NCBI RefSeq assembly: GCF_963675165.1 | Contig: NC_087387.1 | Coordinates: 639,501-703,500, forward strand | Source of the DNA: Halichondria panicea | Taxonomy: Eukaryota > Porifera > Demospongiae > Suberitida > Halichondriidae | DNA length: 64,000 bases | Direction: 5' to 3' | Shown: in pieces, positions 1-12,624 of the stretch | Layout: each line of letters opens with the position of its first letter | Numbering within the stretch: the first letter of the stretch is position 1 | Notes under the pieces: model-generated | Told to the model about the DNA's origin: nothing | Databases searched by the model: none | What the model saw: the letters and a program-made list of their open reading frames with translations, nothing else | Made by a program: the position numbers and the translations under genes

Positions 1-1740
1 AATAAATAAGAGAGTTAGTTACATGTACAACAGAAAACCAATGTCTTTCTGGTGTGTATTAAATTATGCTCCGAAAGAACAGTAAAATGATCAATTCTTA
101 TTGTACAGGAAGGCAAAACCCTATCGCACTTAAAGAGCAGATGCCTGTCGCCACTTACCTGCATACAGTCCATATTTAGGATTACATAATCACGACAACT
201 CCATATATCGCTTGCAGAGGAACTTAAAGAGCAGAGCAGAGCAGACAGGCGCCTGTTGCCACTTACCCATGAATGCTACCAGCCCTTAAATGTAAAATAT
301 GAAAGAGGTGCGTGACAGTGCTTAGAGCAATTAATTGGCATCACAAAGCCAACCCTTACAATCGCAGACAGAGGAAAATTACAAAGCCTATCTTTAAATG
401 GATGTGAACACACAAGAAACGATCAGGGTCAAAGTAACAAACTGAGAGCTATCCACGAAAACTATAAGGCATATATACAGAAAGAATGGTATACATAACA
501 ATTTCACGGTGACTGACTAGTACAAAACAAGTGCCTTCTTAAGGGAAAAGAAATAAAAGTCTTAGACAGACTAGAGATGTACTAGCTTTGAATAGCCATT
601 AGATAAGTGCAGGAAGAAGAGACACTAAAGCCACACATACAGCTAAAATACTGAATTCAGTGGAACTCCTTCTTTGGGATTATTTTCAAAACACGCTAGG
701 GTCATACACTTGGCGTCAAAGTTCTTGCCATTCGTTGGTCTCCAAATTTAGAATACAAAGAAAAGTTCAGCATACCTTTGAAATGTCCTAACTAAAAGTG
801 CTACAGTCGGCAAATATTGCAGTTAAAGAGACGCAACTATGATGCGATTATTCATTCTCTTGAGTAAATGAATTTTAGACCCTTCCTTAATTATAGGCGA
901 GGGGGGGGCTAAAGACAGGAGAACAAAATTATAACTACATGAGTGTATAATAGTTTCACTGCACACCTAGATGCATGACTTTAAGGAACCGTTTGAATCC
1001 AAAACAGAAGACTTGTTGACTGACTTCAAAGCACTGGCTCTTACATAAATATCCTCTTAGAACTGAATCTGAAGTCCCTTTAAAGGCAGTTGATTGGGAA
1101 ACACATAGCGGACATAATTACAATAATATAGTAGCTACCAAATAGCTATCGGGTAAACAGCCTACTAATGGGACAGACTGTAACACACGCGTTCCTATTA
1201 AGATGAAATAAACAAACCACCTCATACCCACGGCCTGGCTTCCACCCACTCACTCCGTGTACAAGGTGTGACCTCAAGCCCATACCACACGAATAGAGCA
1301 CTTTTGTAGCTTCCGGACATAATTATTGTCGTTATAGTAAACACGGAGAGCTGGCGATGGTATCATGTTACGGGTCAGCTGAAGGGTGCGTACAACGGAA
1401 GCCCTAGGCAACGACTACACACCAAGGCTGAGAATTTTAATTACTTAAAGTCGAGGAATTTAAGAGTCAAAAAATGGAAAATCTAATTATACCAATATAC
1501 CTAGAAATATCAAAACGTACAAGCTTACCCTATTTTTCCTTGCTTCCACTTCGGCACTGCAGTACTCCCCCACCTGAAATATGAGAGAGAGATAAAATAA
1601 GTCGAAAAAAAAAATAATAGTAACTACAAGGGCACTTCCAAACCAAATGTGTGCCGTCATGTACTATACTGTCATGTGTTGGCATTACATAAAGTCTGTA
1701 TAGATCTACTCTAATAAAAGTACCGACAGGACTAACACAG

Positions 1741-1938
1741 TACCGTATAGAGGGTAATTTTCGTGGGGCAAAATATTCGTGGTTTTTGTGGTTGAAGGTC
1801 TGACCACGAATATTTTACCCACAAATGAAGTAACCTTGCCCACCAGTGCAGTGCAAGCAGCAACCACTATCCACGAAATGACTAAATACTGCTCAACCAC
1901 GAATATTTTGTCCCCCAAAAATTACCCGCTATACGGTA
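1741..1938. mobile_element. Family-A MITE (TIR TACCGTATAGCGGGTAATTT)
   Basis: 198-bp element with inverse ends TACCGTATAG-GGGTAATTTTC and GAAAATTACCC-CTATACGGTA. The sub-terminal CGAATATTTT blocks also pair. The same insertion is at 26615-26812 in copy 2, so it predates the duplication. Confidence 0.85.
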
Positions 1939-2466
1939 TACTGTACGTGCGTTTTCTCTAATGTGTGTGTGTGTGTGTTAGGATCGACCACACACAGTAC
2001 ACACCACAGCAGAAATGTGTGTATAAGGTATACTGGTGTTGATAAACGAATACTAGTAGCCAGTAATTTAATTACGCTGGGTTCACCGGAGGTCGGAAGC
2101 ACTTAAATGGGGTACAAACACTCCGTGTGTTTATAAACAATACACACAGGGGTAAGGGGGATGAGAGTATTGATAGTTGATAGCATCGTGTGCGGTATTT
2201 TAATTAGGTGAAAGTTGACCGTAATAGAAGTCTCAAAACACAGCAAACTGCCAACATTAGATCAATATGTACACTAACAATTAAACCACAAGCATAATAA
2301 ATAAATTCTATTTTTAGTAAATAAATAAATAATAATATTACGTACGTAATACTCTGCCTATACCCACCCCCACCCCCCACCCCTCACCCCTCACCCCTCC
2401 TTACTATAACACAAGGACTCAGAAAGTAAGTATGCTGGTACACTTAAAACAAGCATAATAAAAATA

Positions 2467-2677
2467 ACCCTATAGCGGGTAATTTTCGCGGGGGAAAAAA
2501 TTGGAAAACGATAATTTGCGTGAGTATAAATTTCGTTTAAATTCATTGCATGTACTGCATTGCATGTGTTACGGTGAGCCACGCCTACGTTTCTGTGGGG
2601 AAAATGTTCGTATAGGTCAGCTTGCCCACGAAAATAAAGAATATTTTACCACATGAAAATTACCCGTTACACAGTAA
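2467..2677. mobile_element. Family-A MITE
   Basis: Left end CTATAGCGGGTAATTTTCGC and right end GAAAATTACCCGTTACACAG. Counterpart in copy 2 at 27325-27519, where the right end still reads CCCGCTATACGGTA. Confidence 0.75.
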
Positions 2678-2922
2678 TACGTACACACACAAATTTCAAA
2701 GTATTTAGAAGTACAAAATAATTCTAACAGTGAAAATGAATAAGTATTCTAACTTGCAATTGCATAATTACGAAGCAACAAGATTGAAAATCAAAGCTAC
2801 ATTTTAGCTACTTAGGATGCTAAAAAGGAGAAAAAATTTTTCTTGTGCATATGACAGTATTCTAATTATGCATACACAGCCAACAAAGCGCACTTTTGTA
2901 GCCAAGGAGACAAAAAAATTAA

Positions 2923-3775
2923 TTCGGGCATGCAAATGTATGGGCATATACAGTAAGGAAAGGTAAATTGTTTTGACGAACGAGATCAAGTACCACTCTC
3001 ATAGCCGTGGCAACGGCACGTAGCTGGAAAATAGATGCCATTTGTAAAATAATAATTATGAATAAGTATAAACATACGTTAGCTTTGATGATTACGCCAT
3101 TAGTCTGGGAATGTTGTCGTGGGTTACGGCATGTATCCATCCCTTTCTACAACAGCTTTAGCTACCACAAAACGGGATACACGCATGAGCATAAGTAATG
3201 GTGTACGCACGTACAGATCTACACGTCTTGATAAGACGTACTTATAAAAATTATGGAGACCTGTATGTATACAATTAGAGGGAAATACGTTTCCCGGCAA
3301 CATAATATGTGACAATCTCACATTTCACTTTCGTTAACACACGTACGCATGCACGCACGCACACACCGAATGCATGGGCATGTACAGCAGGGAAAGGTAA
3401 ATTGTTTTGACGAACGAGATCAAGCACCACTCTCATAGCCGTGGCAACGGCACGTAGCTGGAAAATAGATGCCATTTGTAAAATAATAATTATGAATAAG
3501 TATAAACATACGTTAGCTTTGATGATTACGCCATTAGTCTGGGAATGTTGTCGTGGGTTACGGCATGTATCCATCCTTTCTACAACAGCTTTAGCTACCA
3601 CACAGCGGGATACACGCATGAGCATAAGTAATAGTGTACGCACGTACAGATCTACATGTCTTGATAAGATTGTATGTATAAAAATTATGGAGACCTGTAT
3701 GTATACAATTAGAGGGAAATACATTTCCCGGCAACATAATATGTGACGATCTCACATTTCACTTTAGTTACACAC
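2923..3775. repeat. Tandem duplication, 434-bp period, private to copy 1
   Basis: Two near-identical units (about 2923-3345 and 3357-3775). TAGCTGGAAAATAGATGCC occurs at 3021 and 3455. Copy 2 has one unit (27,770-28,160). Confidence 0.92.
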
Positions 3776-4525
3776 ACACACACAGCCACAGGCAGTCGGC
3801 TCTATACTGTATCCCTAGGCCTCGAGGCACAATCAAGCATTACGTAAGGAATGACAAATGTACACTTTTAGAAGTTGCATGCACTAAAAACGCACATATT
3901 ATACACACGACAACACAGTAATTATAACTCAGATGTTGAAATGTCCGTTGCGAAGCATTAAAAACAATATGTTCCGAAATGAGAACTATACATAACTACA
4001 TATACCATATACGTGTAAGTATGAAATCTAAAACATGCAGGCTACATGATGACATTACCCTTAATTAGTTTCAATCACGATTGGTTCGAGTCTTGTCGTT
4101 GAATTGGGACATCGCCCTAAGGCAACATGACCTCACCATCCAATTACTCAGCAGTCTGGCTGGTTTCAACAAAATAACACAAACAGCACATTACCAATGA
4201 CCATGTTTGGTGCTCTACAATTAAAAAACGAGCATTTTGAAAATTGTTTGCAGGCAATTATCTTAAACACAGTATCCTTGGGAACTCATTATCTTACTAA
4301 TTCAAATCGGTTGCCGGCTGGCTATCGCACTAGTTTTGGTGTACATACTAATTAATTTCCAGCGTGCCGAATAACGTACTTGCCAATTTTACGTGGGAAT
4401 GGAAGCTGGAGCAATTAACAGAGCTAGATGACATCCCAGTAATTAACTAAAGCACGTATGTTGATTGATTATTTGTGGAGAGCTTTGACATTCCAACCAC
4501 GCTCCAATGACCTCTATACAGCTAA

Positions 4526-4911
4526 TACCGTATAGTGGGTATAATTATGTCAAGGGAATAAATGTTCGTGGTTTTCGTGGATTGTACCGTAAACATTTAT
4601 AACTGTGAACTTATTATCACATGCATGCTGCAAAAAGGCGCTATTCCACGAAAATGAAATCCAAGAAAACCTTTCTAAAGGTATTTCCGCGAAAGTTTAT
4701 ACCCACTATACAGTATATGAAACAGGAATAGCAGGTATAATTGGTATCAACTTTCGCAGAAAGCACTGTTAGAAAGGTTTTCACGGATTTAATTTTCGTG
4801 GAGCAACCTTTTTGCAGCATGCATGTGATATTACATTAAATTCGGAGGTTTAAAATGTTTGCTACCCGATGGAACATTTACATACCCTCGAAATATACCC
4901 GCTATACGGTA
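4526..4911. mobile_element. Two adjacent family-A-related MITEs
   Basis: 4526-4715 has ends TACCGTATAGTGGGTATAA and TTTATACCCACTATACAGTA. 4727-4911 has left end ATAGCAGGTATAATTGG and right end ATATACCCGCTATACGGTA. Their insides are complementary (CGCTATTCCACGAAAAT in one, ATTTTCGTGGAGCAAC in the other), so the pair also forms a larger palindrome. Confidence 0.75.
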
Positions 4912-5446
4912 CTCTTAATATTAATTAAATTACTCCAAAATCGTACACATTCCATAGTATAAACTTCCGTGGAGGAAATCTTTCAAACAAACAACGCTTA
5001 GGAATTACCCGAAACCTCGACTGAAAGAGCATCGCAGACTACAAAACAATTATGTAATAATGGAGCGTAAACAAAAGAGACATTGCAATAAAGAAGTTCG
5101 AACAATGCGTGCCAATTTAGGACTTGTTGTCGTTCGATTAAATACGATCAAATGACAACATTCCATAAAGAGGCTGTAGAAATAATAGGCGGAGACAGCT
5201 ACAGGTATTACAGAGAACTAACAGTTGCACCGCTTTTGGGACAAAGAACAAAAACAAATCAGCAGCAATTAGCGTGATGAATGACATCAGCAACTTGACT
5301 CGATACGACCAATTAAAATTCTTTTGGAGAGCATGATTATTACCGGCTGTTACAATAATCGAAAACACAGAAATGTGATCAACATGCCTATACCAATAAT
5401 CTACAAACATATTATTTTCAGCGAAACTTAAGAATATAATAGACAT

Positions 5447-5579
5447 ATACCAGTCGTATATTTTCAACGAAATTTTACACACAAAAACGTAGGCGTGGTT
5501 TACCGGAACGCATGCAATGCAGTGCAGGTAATGAAACAAACAAATTTTTTACCCAACGAAAATTACTCGCTATAGGGTA
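5447..5579. mobile_element. Family-A MITE fragment abutting relic exon 21'
   Basis: The right end CGAAAATTACTCGCTATAGG is clear; the left end is degenerate. It stops 10 bp from relic exon 21', so on the transcribed strand the element begins just after the donor site. Confidence 0.55.
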
Positions 5580-5921
5580 TTCACTTACAAGTTTCGATAG
5601 CCTTCGATCTTTACGTTTGTCGAGTCTGGCCAAACCTTCTGCTATCATCTTCCGAGCGATATCCGTCTTATCTTCGCTGTTGAGGAGGGAAACGTAGCTC
5701 TGTGGGGGGTGGTGTGTGTGTGGGAGGTAAGTGTATCTGAATATATAATCTAGTGTAAGTAGCTACAAAATTAGTTCTCCAGTTGCACATACTTAGAAAA
5801 CTATTCTGTAATGATTATAGTACACTGTAGCTAGATACAACAACAACAGTTATTATGCAAACATCCTTCCTAGCCAGCCGCTCATGCAATTCCTGGGACG
5901 CATGTACATACAACACACACA

Positions 5922-6053
5922 TGTGACCGTGGTGACACCAAGAATGCCCTGTGTTGGCCTGTGTTTCACCACCTGAGGGCTAAACTGTGACCGTGGTGAC
6001 ACCAAGAATGCCCTGTGTTTGGCCCTGTGTTTCACCACCTGAGGGCTAAACTA
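5922..6053. repeat. Tandem duplication, 64-bp period, private to copy 1
   Basis: TGTGACCGTGGTGACACCAA starts at 5922 and again at 5986. The counterpart at 30,841-30,905 is single. Confidence 0.9.
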
Positions 6054-6950
6054 TGTACACACACACACACACACACATGCCAGGACACACGCACACACAC
6101 CTGTGCTAAGCCACAGACTTATGTCACATTACATAACACTGCACACACACTGAAGAGCTACAGCCTGGCCAGCACACATCCCATGAATTTGAGGTGGACT
6201 TGAGAGCTAGCTTGCAGTCCGTTTGTTGGCACAATAGAAGCTCTACTAAACACAAACAGACTGATTATAGGTGATTACCTAACCTTGCACTTTTATAGAT
6301 GCACACACTAGATGTACAGTGCCGCTCTACATTTTCAAAACATTATCATCAACAATCTAATCACGAACAAGATCAACGTACTTGACACACACACAGGATT
6401 ATGCAGAATTGTATGATTGAGATGTTGACACATAATTATTATGAATGCATATTATACAGCTATTCTGGAACTAAAGCTAATTCTTTTCAATTGAGGACTT
6501 CGCTAGCATATCCAAATATGCTCAAAACCAACTTAAATTGTTGGCACTTGAGGCCAGAAGCACTCTTTATTTACATACTCGCCATTACAGATAATAGAGA
6601 TGGTTAGGGCACGCAACGCTTGAGTAGATACTTCTCTTTAATGTGGTCGAAAACATTAGAATTACGTAACAGAAACACTTGACATTTGTAGTACACGTTG
6701 CATACCTCTTTGTTAGTGATAACAGAAAGTAAATATTAATTTTGACTAAACCTCATATCCAGTAGACATAATTACAGCCCATGGTTCTTCTTTACAACAA
6801 AAAGCTGACATGCAACATAGTATGTTTAATATTATACAAGCCATTGACATTGCATTAGCTCGGAAAGTTTATATATCAACAGTTTAACCTCCTAGACACA
6901 GCAGGATATGCAATAAACAGCAGGACCGTGTGACCAGACATAATATAGCG

Positions 6951-7084
6951 GGTAACTTCAGGAGGGGGGGCAAAATATTCGTGGTTTTCGTGGTTGAATG
7001 ATCACTGAGCACGAATATTTTACTCAGCAACCTTGACTACCTTTAACTGACTAAGCAACGAATATTTTTCTTCACGCTATACAA
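6951..7084. mobile_element. Degenerate family-A MITE
   Basis: ATATAGCGGGTAACTTCAGG on the left, CACGCTATACAATA on the right, and paired CACGAATATTTT / AAAATATTCGTGG blocks inside. Counterpart at 33770-33912. Confidence 0.6.
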
Positions 7085-8146
7085 TATCTTCCAGGGGGGT
7101 GTGGCTATGGATCAATACAAACTACTAAGACACTCGCTTAAAATTTTGTATACGGCCTTAGAAACTGTGTCTATTCTCTATTTAAGCGAACACACACAAC
7201 ACACACAAAAAATATATAAATATTCCGTACGAAATTACGAACGTTGATTTCGCCTCTTAACAATTATAGAAGTGCATTAACTAAGCAAGCCTGACAACAC
7301 AATGTGCACGTCATACGAAGTAATGTTGAATTCCAATTACTTAAACTACCGTTTATGGCAACCCCTGAATGTAGAAAACCTTGTTATCGCCTATAATTTC
7401 CGCTAACTGGATAAAGTTTGGGCATGTTTTTTATGCCTCAGGCAATTAACAATTTAACCAACCTAGGAACGTGGATACACCTTTGTCATATAAGCTCATC
7501 CTGTGCACACATGCTGGTTATGTAACGAGCCTTAGTAACTGCATGCAGTTGCAATTAAACGGCTTTTTTAGCGTACATAGATATGTAGTAAGTCAGTTAG
7601 GTTGCTAGCTACTACCATAGATTAAAGGAAGACGTTTCTTTCATCTGTGCCGCACACACACTAATTATCTTCCAAGAAGCTACATGTACATGCCGTTACC
7701 ACGGCAGCGCACAAGCACTATTACCATGGCAACAGGAGCACGCTCACCTGCCCAGTGATCCTATACTCAGCATTGAGGAGCAGTGTCTTGCCAGTCACTT
7801 CCTGACAGAAGAGAGTGAACGCATCCTTGAGCCAATCCTCCTACAAAATAGATCCATGCAATTAATGATAAAAATATACAAGATACATTTTAATTAAATG
7901 CTTATAATTATCAGGAGTACATTATAATAATTTATACTAATTGTACTTATAATGAATGACACGTCTGTACAAGCATGGTTGTGTTTTTAACTCTGCTCTG
8001 TGCAAAATAATTATAATTATACTTTCTCGTTTAACCCTTTTGCATTTGATTACTGTAAATCAACGACAATAGTTTATGTCATGTGACTTACATCATCAGG
8101 AGGAATGATACAGGCTAGGAAGTATTCCTGAGCTTGAGGGGGTTGG

Positions 8147-8198
<52 letters not shown>

Positions 8199-8223
8199 GT
8201 GTGTGTGTGTGGGTGGGTGTGCG
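8147..8223. repeat. (TG)n microsatellite at relic SND1 exon 19'
   Basis: Nearly pure TG run with one CG-type interruption. On the minus strand the (CA)n directly forms the acceptor CACACACAG of relic exon 19'. It is longer than in copy 2. Confidence 0.95.
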
Positions 8224-8796
8224 CGCAACGAGAATTCCTAAACAACCCACTTCAATGAACACTGGACAAACAAAGAGTAACAACATCCCAGCTAGCAATC
8301 ACTTATAGTTAGTATCAGTTACCACACATTAAACATTCACCTGGATACAAGAGAGTCCCACTAGTTATTAAGGACGAAATTAAAGCCTAATCAAATCAAC
8401 GTGAGGCTAATTTTAGATCACACACGTTTTACTAAGTTTAACCAAAATAAACACAACACAATCGTAATAATGACCATTTTTTCACACCATGGTACTACAA
8501 ACAACTACATGTACGTCACTGATTGATCAAGTATTTAGTTGATGAGGTCAAACTATAGTCATAGCTGGTCATAGTGACACACTTCCTCTACATTTCTTCA
8601 AAGTTTAATTGTCAGCAATTTATTAATTATAAGCATGGACCTATCTGTCGTACATTCACTCAAAATCCAACATATGCACAGATCGATTGATCATTAATGT
8701 GGTTTGATTCGATTAGAGGTTTCAAGATCCTGCTCTGAGGCTTGAGGCATACGACAAATTAAAGACACAAAAGTGCAAGCTAAGCCACAAATTTCC

Positions 8797-9276
8797 ATGG
8801 AAGAACTGACTCCATTTCCTCTAACCTCGCCATTCTTTCGCTATATAGTGTACAAGTGCTTATGGCGTGCCGGCAATCGTCTCGGTATTCTATATATTTA
8901 TTATCGAATTAAACCCGACGGACGAATATTTGACGAATGTGTAAATACGCCTTCTTTTGCAACCCATGTGTTCAAGTTAGCGAATGAAAACAGACAAACG
9001 CACAACAGGTGTCGATGCATGGATCGAGTTTATTATTGCATCAGTACAACAATAATAGTCCCTCCATCACATGACCGTAACAATACGGGTTCCGACATCG
9101 ACGAAAACAACAAACAAGACATGAGATCATCGGTCATCACACGCACGCCCTGGGGTAATCTGATAAGACACTTCGATATCGAAATTCATCCAAATACGGT
9201 AAGATTAAACACAGACAATGAATGCTACGCCCATGCACACGGCGTGCTTCTTTGCGGGGTGAGGAGAAACCTTTAA
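8797..9276 (+). CDS. Uncertain 159-codon ORF, antisense in the SND1 pseudogene (copy 1)
   Basis: Open from ATG 8797 to TAA 9276 on the strand opposite SND1, in the region matching SND1 intron 18. No known family is recognised. It is hydrophilic, with a cluster of Cys ([13 protein letters not shown]) and no clear signal or membrane segment. The same frame is open at 35616-36107. Between the copies about 7 differences change the protein and 4 are silent, roughly the ratio expected without selection, and the C-termini differ. It is as likely to be a chance frame as a nested gene. Confidence 0.2.
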   Translation: MEELTPFPLTSPFFRYIVYKCLWRAGNRLGILYIYYRIKPDGRIFDECVNTPSFATHVFKLANENRQTHNRCRCMDRVYYCISTTIIVPPSHDRNNTGSDIDENNKQDMRSSVITRTPWGNLIRHFDIEIHPNTVRLNTDNECYAHAHGVLLCGVRRNL

Positions 9277-12200
9277 TACATTATACAAAACAATTAATAC
9301 CGTGTGAGTGATATCACTTACGTAATTATGTATTATGACTATATGGTCAACCATCATAATTTTTTTTATTGTTTACAAAATTCAAAAGATCAAGGCCCTT
9401 TTTAATGAGTATGCACACACACGCGTGCAACCACGTCCATCTAGTAACTTGCATCTCCAGCGGTATGACCAATGATCTATATAATTATGTCTTTTTTCTC
9501 AATCTTCTCAGAGCAGCAACAGTATATGGATTAGTACTAGACCAACGACCAACGACATAATTCTGGGTCAAATGTATATCACATCAATACTTGTAGCTGT
9601 AGCTAGCATCATAATTATTTCCATAATTAGGTGAGGAGGAAGCTATTAATAATAGTTTAGGCCATCAAAGATGTGGCTATAATTACAAATTCGTTGAGGG
9701 GTTGTTTTGCATCACTTAAGTTGTCATTTGGGATACCAACTACTTGGCCTCTCTTGTGTAATACGTTTGCCAATGTTCAGCTGTTAAGAGGGGCCAGTTT
9801 CACACGCTGTATACTACTATAAGTATTCTATATGCAGATATTAGAGATACTATAGATACCACTTCAATGTGTTTAGCAGGAAACTACAGTCATGAGCTAT
9901 AGTACTATAGATTGCTCTGGGCTACGAACTACAACATAGCTAAGATACTCATGCATGCATGTAATAATAATAATAATTATAGCCAACTGCTGGTAAGTGT
10001 ACACAGTTTTGGCTTAGTTCAGTATTCTAGTGTCCCCAGCTCTCTGTTTGGGACACTATAACACGTAGGTACATCACATGCACATGTTCTAACTATAACT
10101 ATGCTACATGTATAATTATAGTACAACATGCACGGCAGAGAAAAAGAGAAAATAATCGTGAGTTTTAATATAAACTTTTAATTAGTTCTAATTCGCCTCG
10201 CTGCTTATATGGAGCTTACAAAGAGTGTTCTTAATGTTAGAAAATGAAATATTGACAAACCAGCAATTAGATGTAATGGGAGCTGTAGCTAGAGAGTCTA
10301 GAGTTCGTGAACTTTGCTAGAGTCTATAGAGACGATCACCATTAACTGCCATAAAATATAATCGGCCCTCGTGAATTAAGCCATAAAATATAATAGCACA
10401 CTCCAACTCACGCAGCTGTACATATAATAAATTACATAACATGTAAACAAAGTAGTCGTTTTGGTTTTGTAGGTTATTAGTTTAGCTCACCATATCACTA
10501 GTCTTATTCAATAACGACAGCCCACAGCAGCTGCACGAGGTACAGCTGCAACATGACGAAACGCTGGGCTGGGGCTTTTTTCTCACGAAAACCAACGTCA
10601 ATATGGGCGTAATGGATATTATGTCGTTGCTATAGAAACAGGTCTACAGTTGGTATAATGTTGTATGTGAAAATGCAAGTAACTTAATTAGCGTATCTGG
10701 GTGTTGCACTGTATCGAGTAACCATGACGATCTTCTCGGCAAAAAAACAACCTGTAATAATAATCGAGCTGCCAAAGAGTTAAATTGGTCCGACTGGTTA
10801 GCATTCAAGACATTAATTTTCCTCTCATTGCAGTCGCCATAGCAAAGTAACAAGCCAACAAAAATTAGTTGTGTCTGACAGATGCAATATGCACTTTGTT
10901 GCATAAAACACATTACACTTGTAGAACTAGCTATTGAGTCTCTTTCTCTCGAAAAACAACAACAACGGGCATTCATTTACAAGGCCCAGGCTGGTCGTGT
11001 AAGAGGGCAACGACACACTCAAAAAGCACGTGCATGTACAGTACATGATTATATACATATACCGTATGTATATCTTCTGACACTTCTAATTAGCCCGGAC
11101 ACTTTTCTAATTTTCGTTCTAATACAGCAATTTTACATTTGTTCTAAATATCCGGGGACAATAGGGAGACATTCCAAGCAACGTAGCTTTATAGCCAGCA
11201 AGATAGATAGCTTTGAAGATTAGCTAGTTTTAGATAGCTAGTGCCTTCCATTAAACATAGCTACCTAGCATGCTTGTTCTAATTATTCCGGACACTTCGC
11301 GTGCTCTAATAAATAAAGATCTATTTTAATTATACTCGGAGAAATTCTAAAATAAATATGTCTGATAAAATAATTAGAACAGATACGGTACAATTACAAC
11401 ACAGGGAGGAGGGTACGTAAAAGAAAAAACACAACTACAGCAGATTACCAGATACCAAGTAATTCAAAAACAGTTGGTTGTCCTAGGACATAATTTATTG
11501 CATTGCTATAGCTATTCGAGAGTGCTCAGCCATAAATTTTATTGAAAGAGACCCCCCCTTTCAACAATTAATTTGTCGATATAATAAAAAATATTATCCC
11601 GTATAATTATGACATGTGACTGGCTTGTTGTGTACATAACAACAATATTGCACTTTGTAATTCTCTGTTTAGTGCACTGGAACAAACGAAATGCCTGTGG
11701 CATCTTTAAAGGTCGCAAATTCAGTTTTCAAATTATGCAATGTTGCCTCAGGGCCGGGTATACATGTACAGTGCCAAATGATTGACCACACACAAAGTGA
11801 AGGAATTTCTCTAATGGGGTCAGTTTGTTTGTTTGCAACACGATTATTGTCTACAGTGGTTAATAAACAACACGCTTGACTCATTCTATTTATGGAAGAC
11901 ATACGTACACACACGCACAGAAGAGTGCCATTAGAACGGTAAGATGATTTCGGAGAAAAAAATGAACGGCAGCCTAAAAAAAATAAAGCTGCCAAAATGG
12001 TCCCATTCTTACGGAAACCTAGGTCACATAGTTGCTAGTAGAATACACCTTGCAATAACATCATTTCCATGGCAATGCTTTGGTATGTGACGTGCGGCCA
12101 GGAACATAGGTACCAGTTTTGTAGGTATAACCATAAACACAGTTTTGGCTGCCAGATAATGAGCGTAGTAAGAGTAAAAACAGAGTATGGAATGTATAGG

Positions 12201-12410
12201 CTTGTTTCTAGTCATTATGGTTACACACATGGATGTTGGGGTCAACGTGTGTAGGCGTGTGATAGTGACCTGTACACATTATGCGGCTACTTCAAAGGCC
12301 CTTATCTCATCAGTGGGGGCGTGTGGAGACAAGCAGGCCGTGTGCTGACCGCCTCAGGGCAACCACTAGATATCTAGATACATGTATAAAGTCCCCCCAG
12401 CTATAAGCTA

Positions 12411-12624
12411 CAGTATTACTAGAATGCTTTTTGCTGGTGAAAAACCTTTGCGAATGAGCCAAATCAGTAGAAAAACTGACCTTTTGCAATCTAACAACTT
12501 GCGTTCTGGCAAGGATCGTGTGTAATTACCAGTACTAGTTTAGGTTTGCGATTTTATTGTTGCGAATTGATCAACGCTCACAAAGTTTGCACATTTTTGA
12601 TACTCGCAAAACTTTCTAGTAATA
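12411..12624. mobile_element. Family-C MITE (TATTACTAGAAT / ATTCTAGTAATA ends), copy 1
   Basis: Ends CAGTATTACTAGAATGC and CTTTCTAGTAATA are inverse. The inside carries TTTGCGAATGAGCCAAAT and CAAGGATCGTGTGTAATTAC blocks found inverted in the 14.3-kb member. Counterpart at 40086-40296. Confidence 0.7.

Noticed and set aside
4081-4100. GGTTCGAGTC as a tRNA B-box
   Set aside because: No A-box at the right distance and no acceptor stem or cloverleaf around it; the same for the copy at 28,570.
5138-5539. 133-codon minus-strand ORF and its relative at 29603-30076
   Set aside because: Composed of intron and MITE sequence. The reading differs between copies because the 421-bp element changes its N-terminus; no domain recognised.
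8074-8298. His-Thr repeat ORF on the minus strand
   Set aside because: Product of the (CA)n run. Only the part before it is meaningful, and that is relic SND1 exon 19' in its proper frame.
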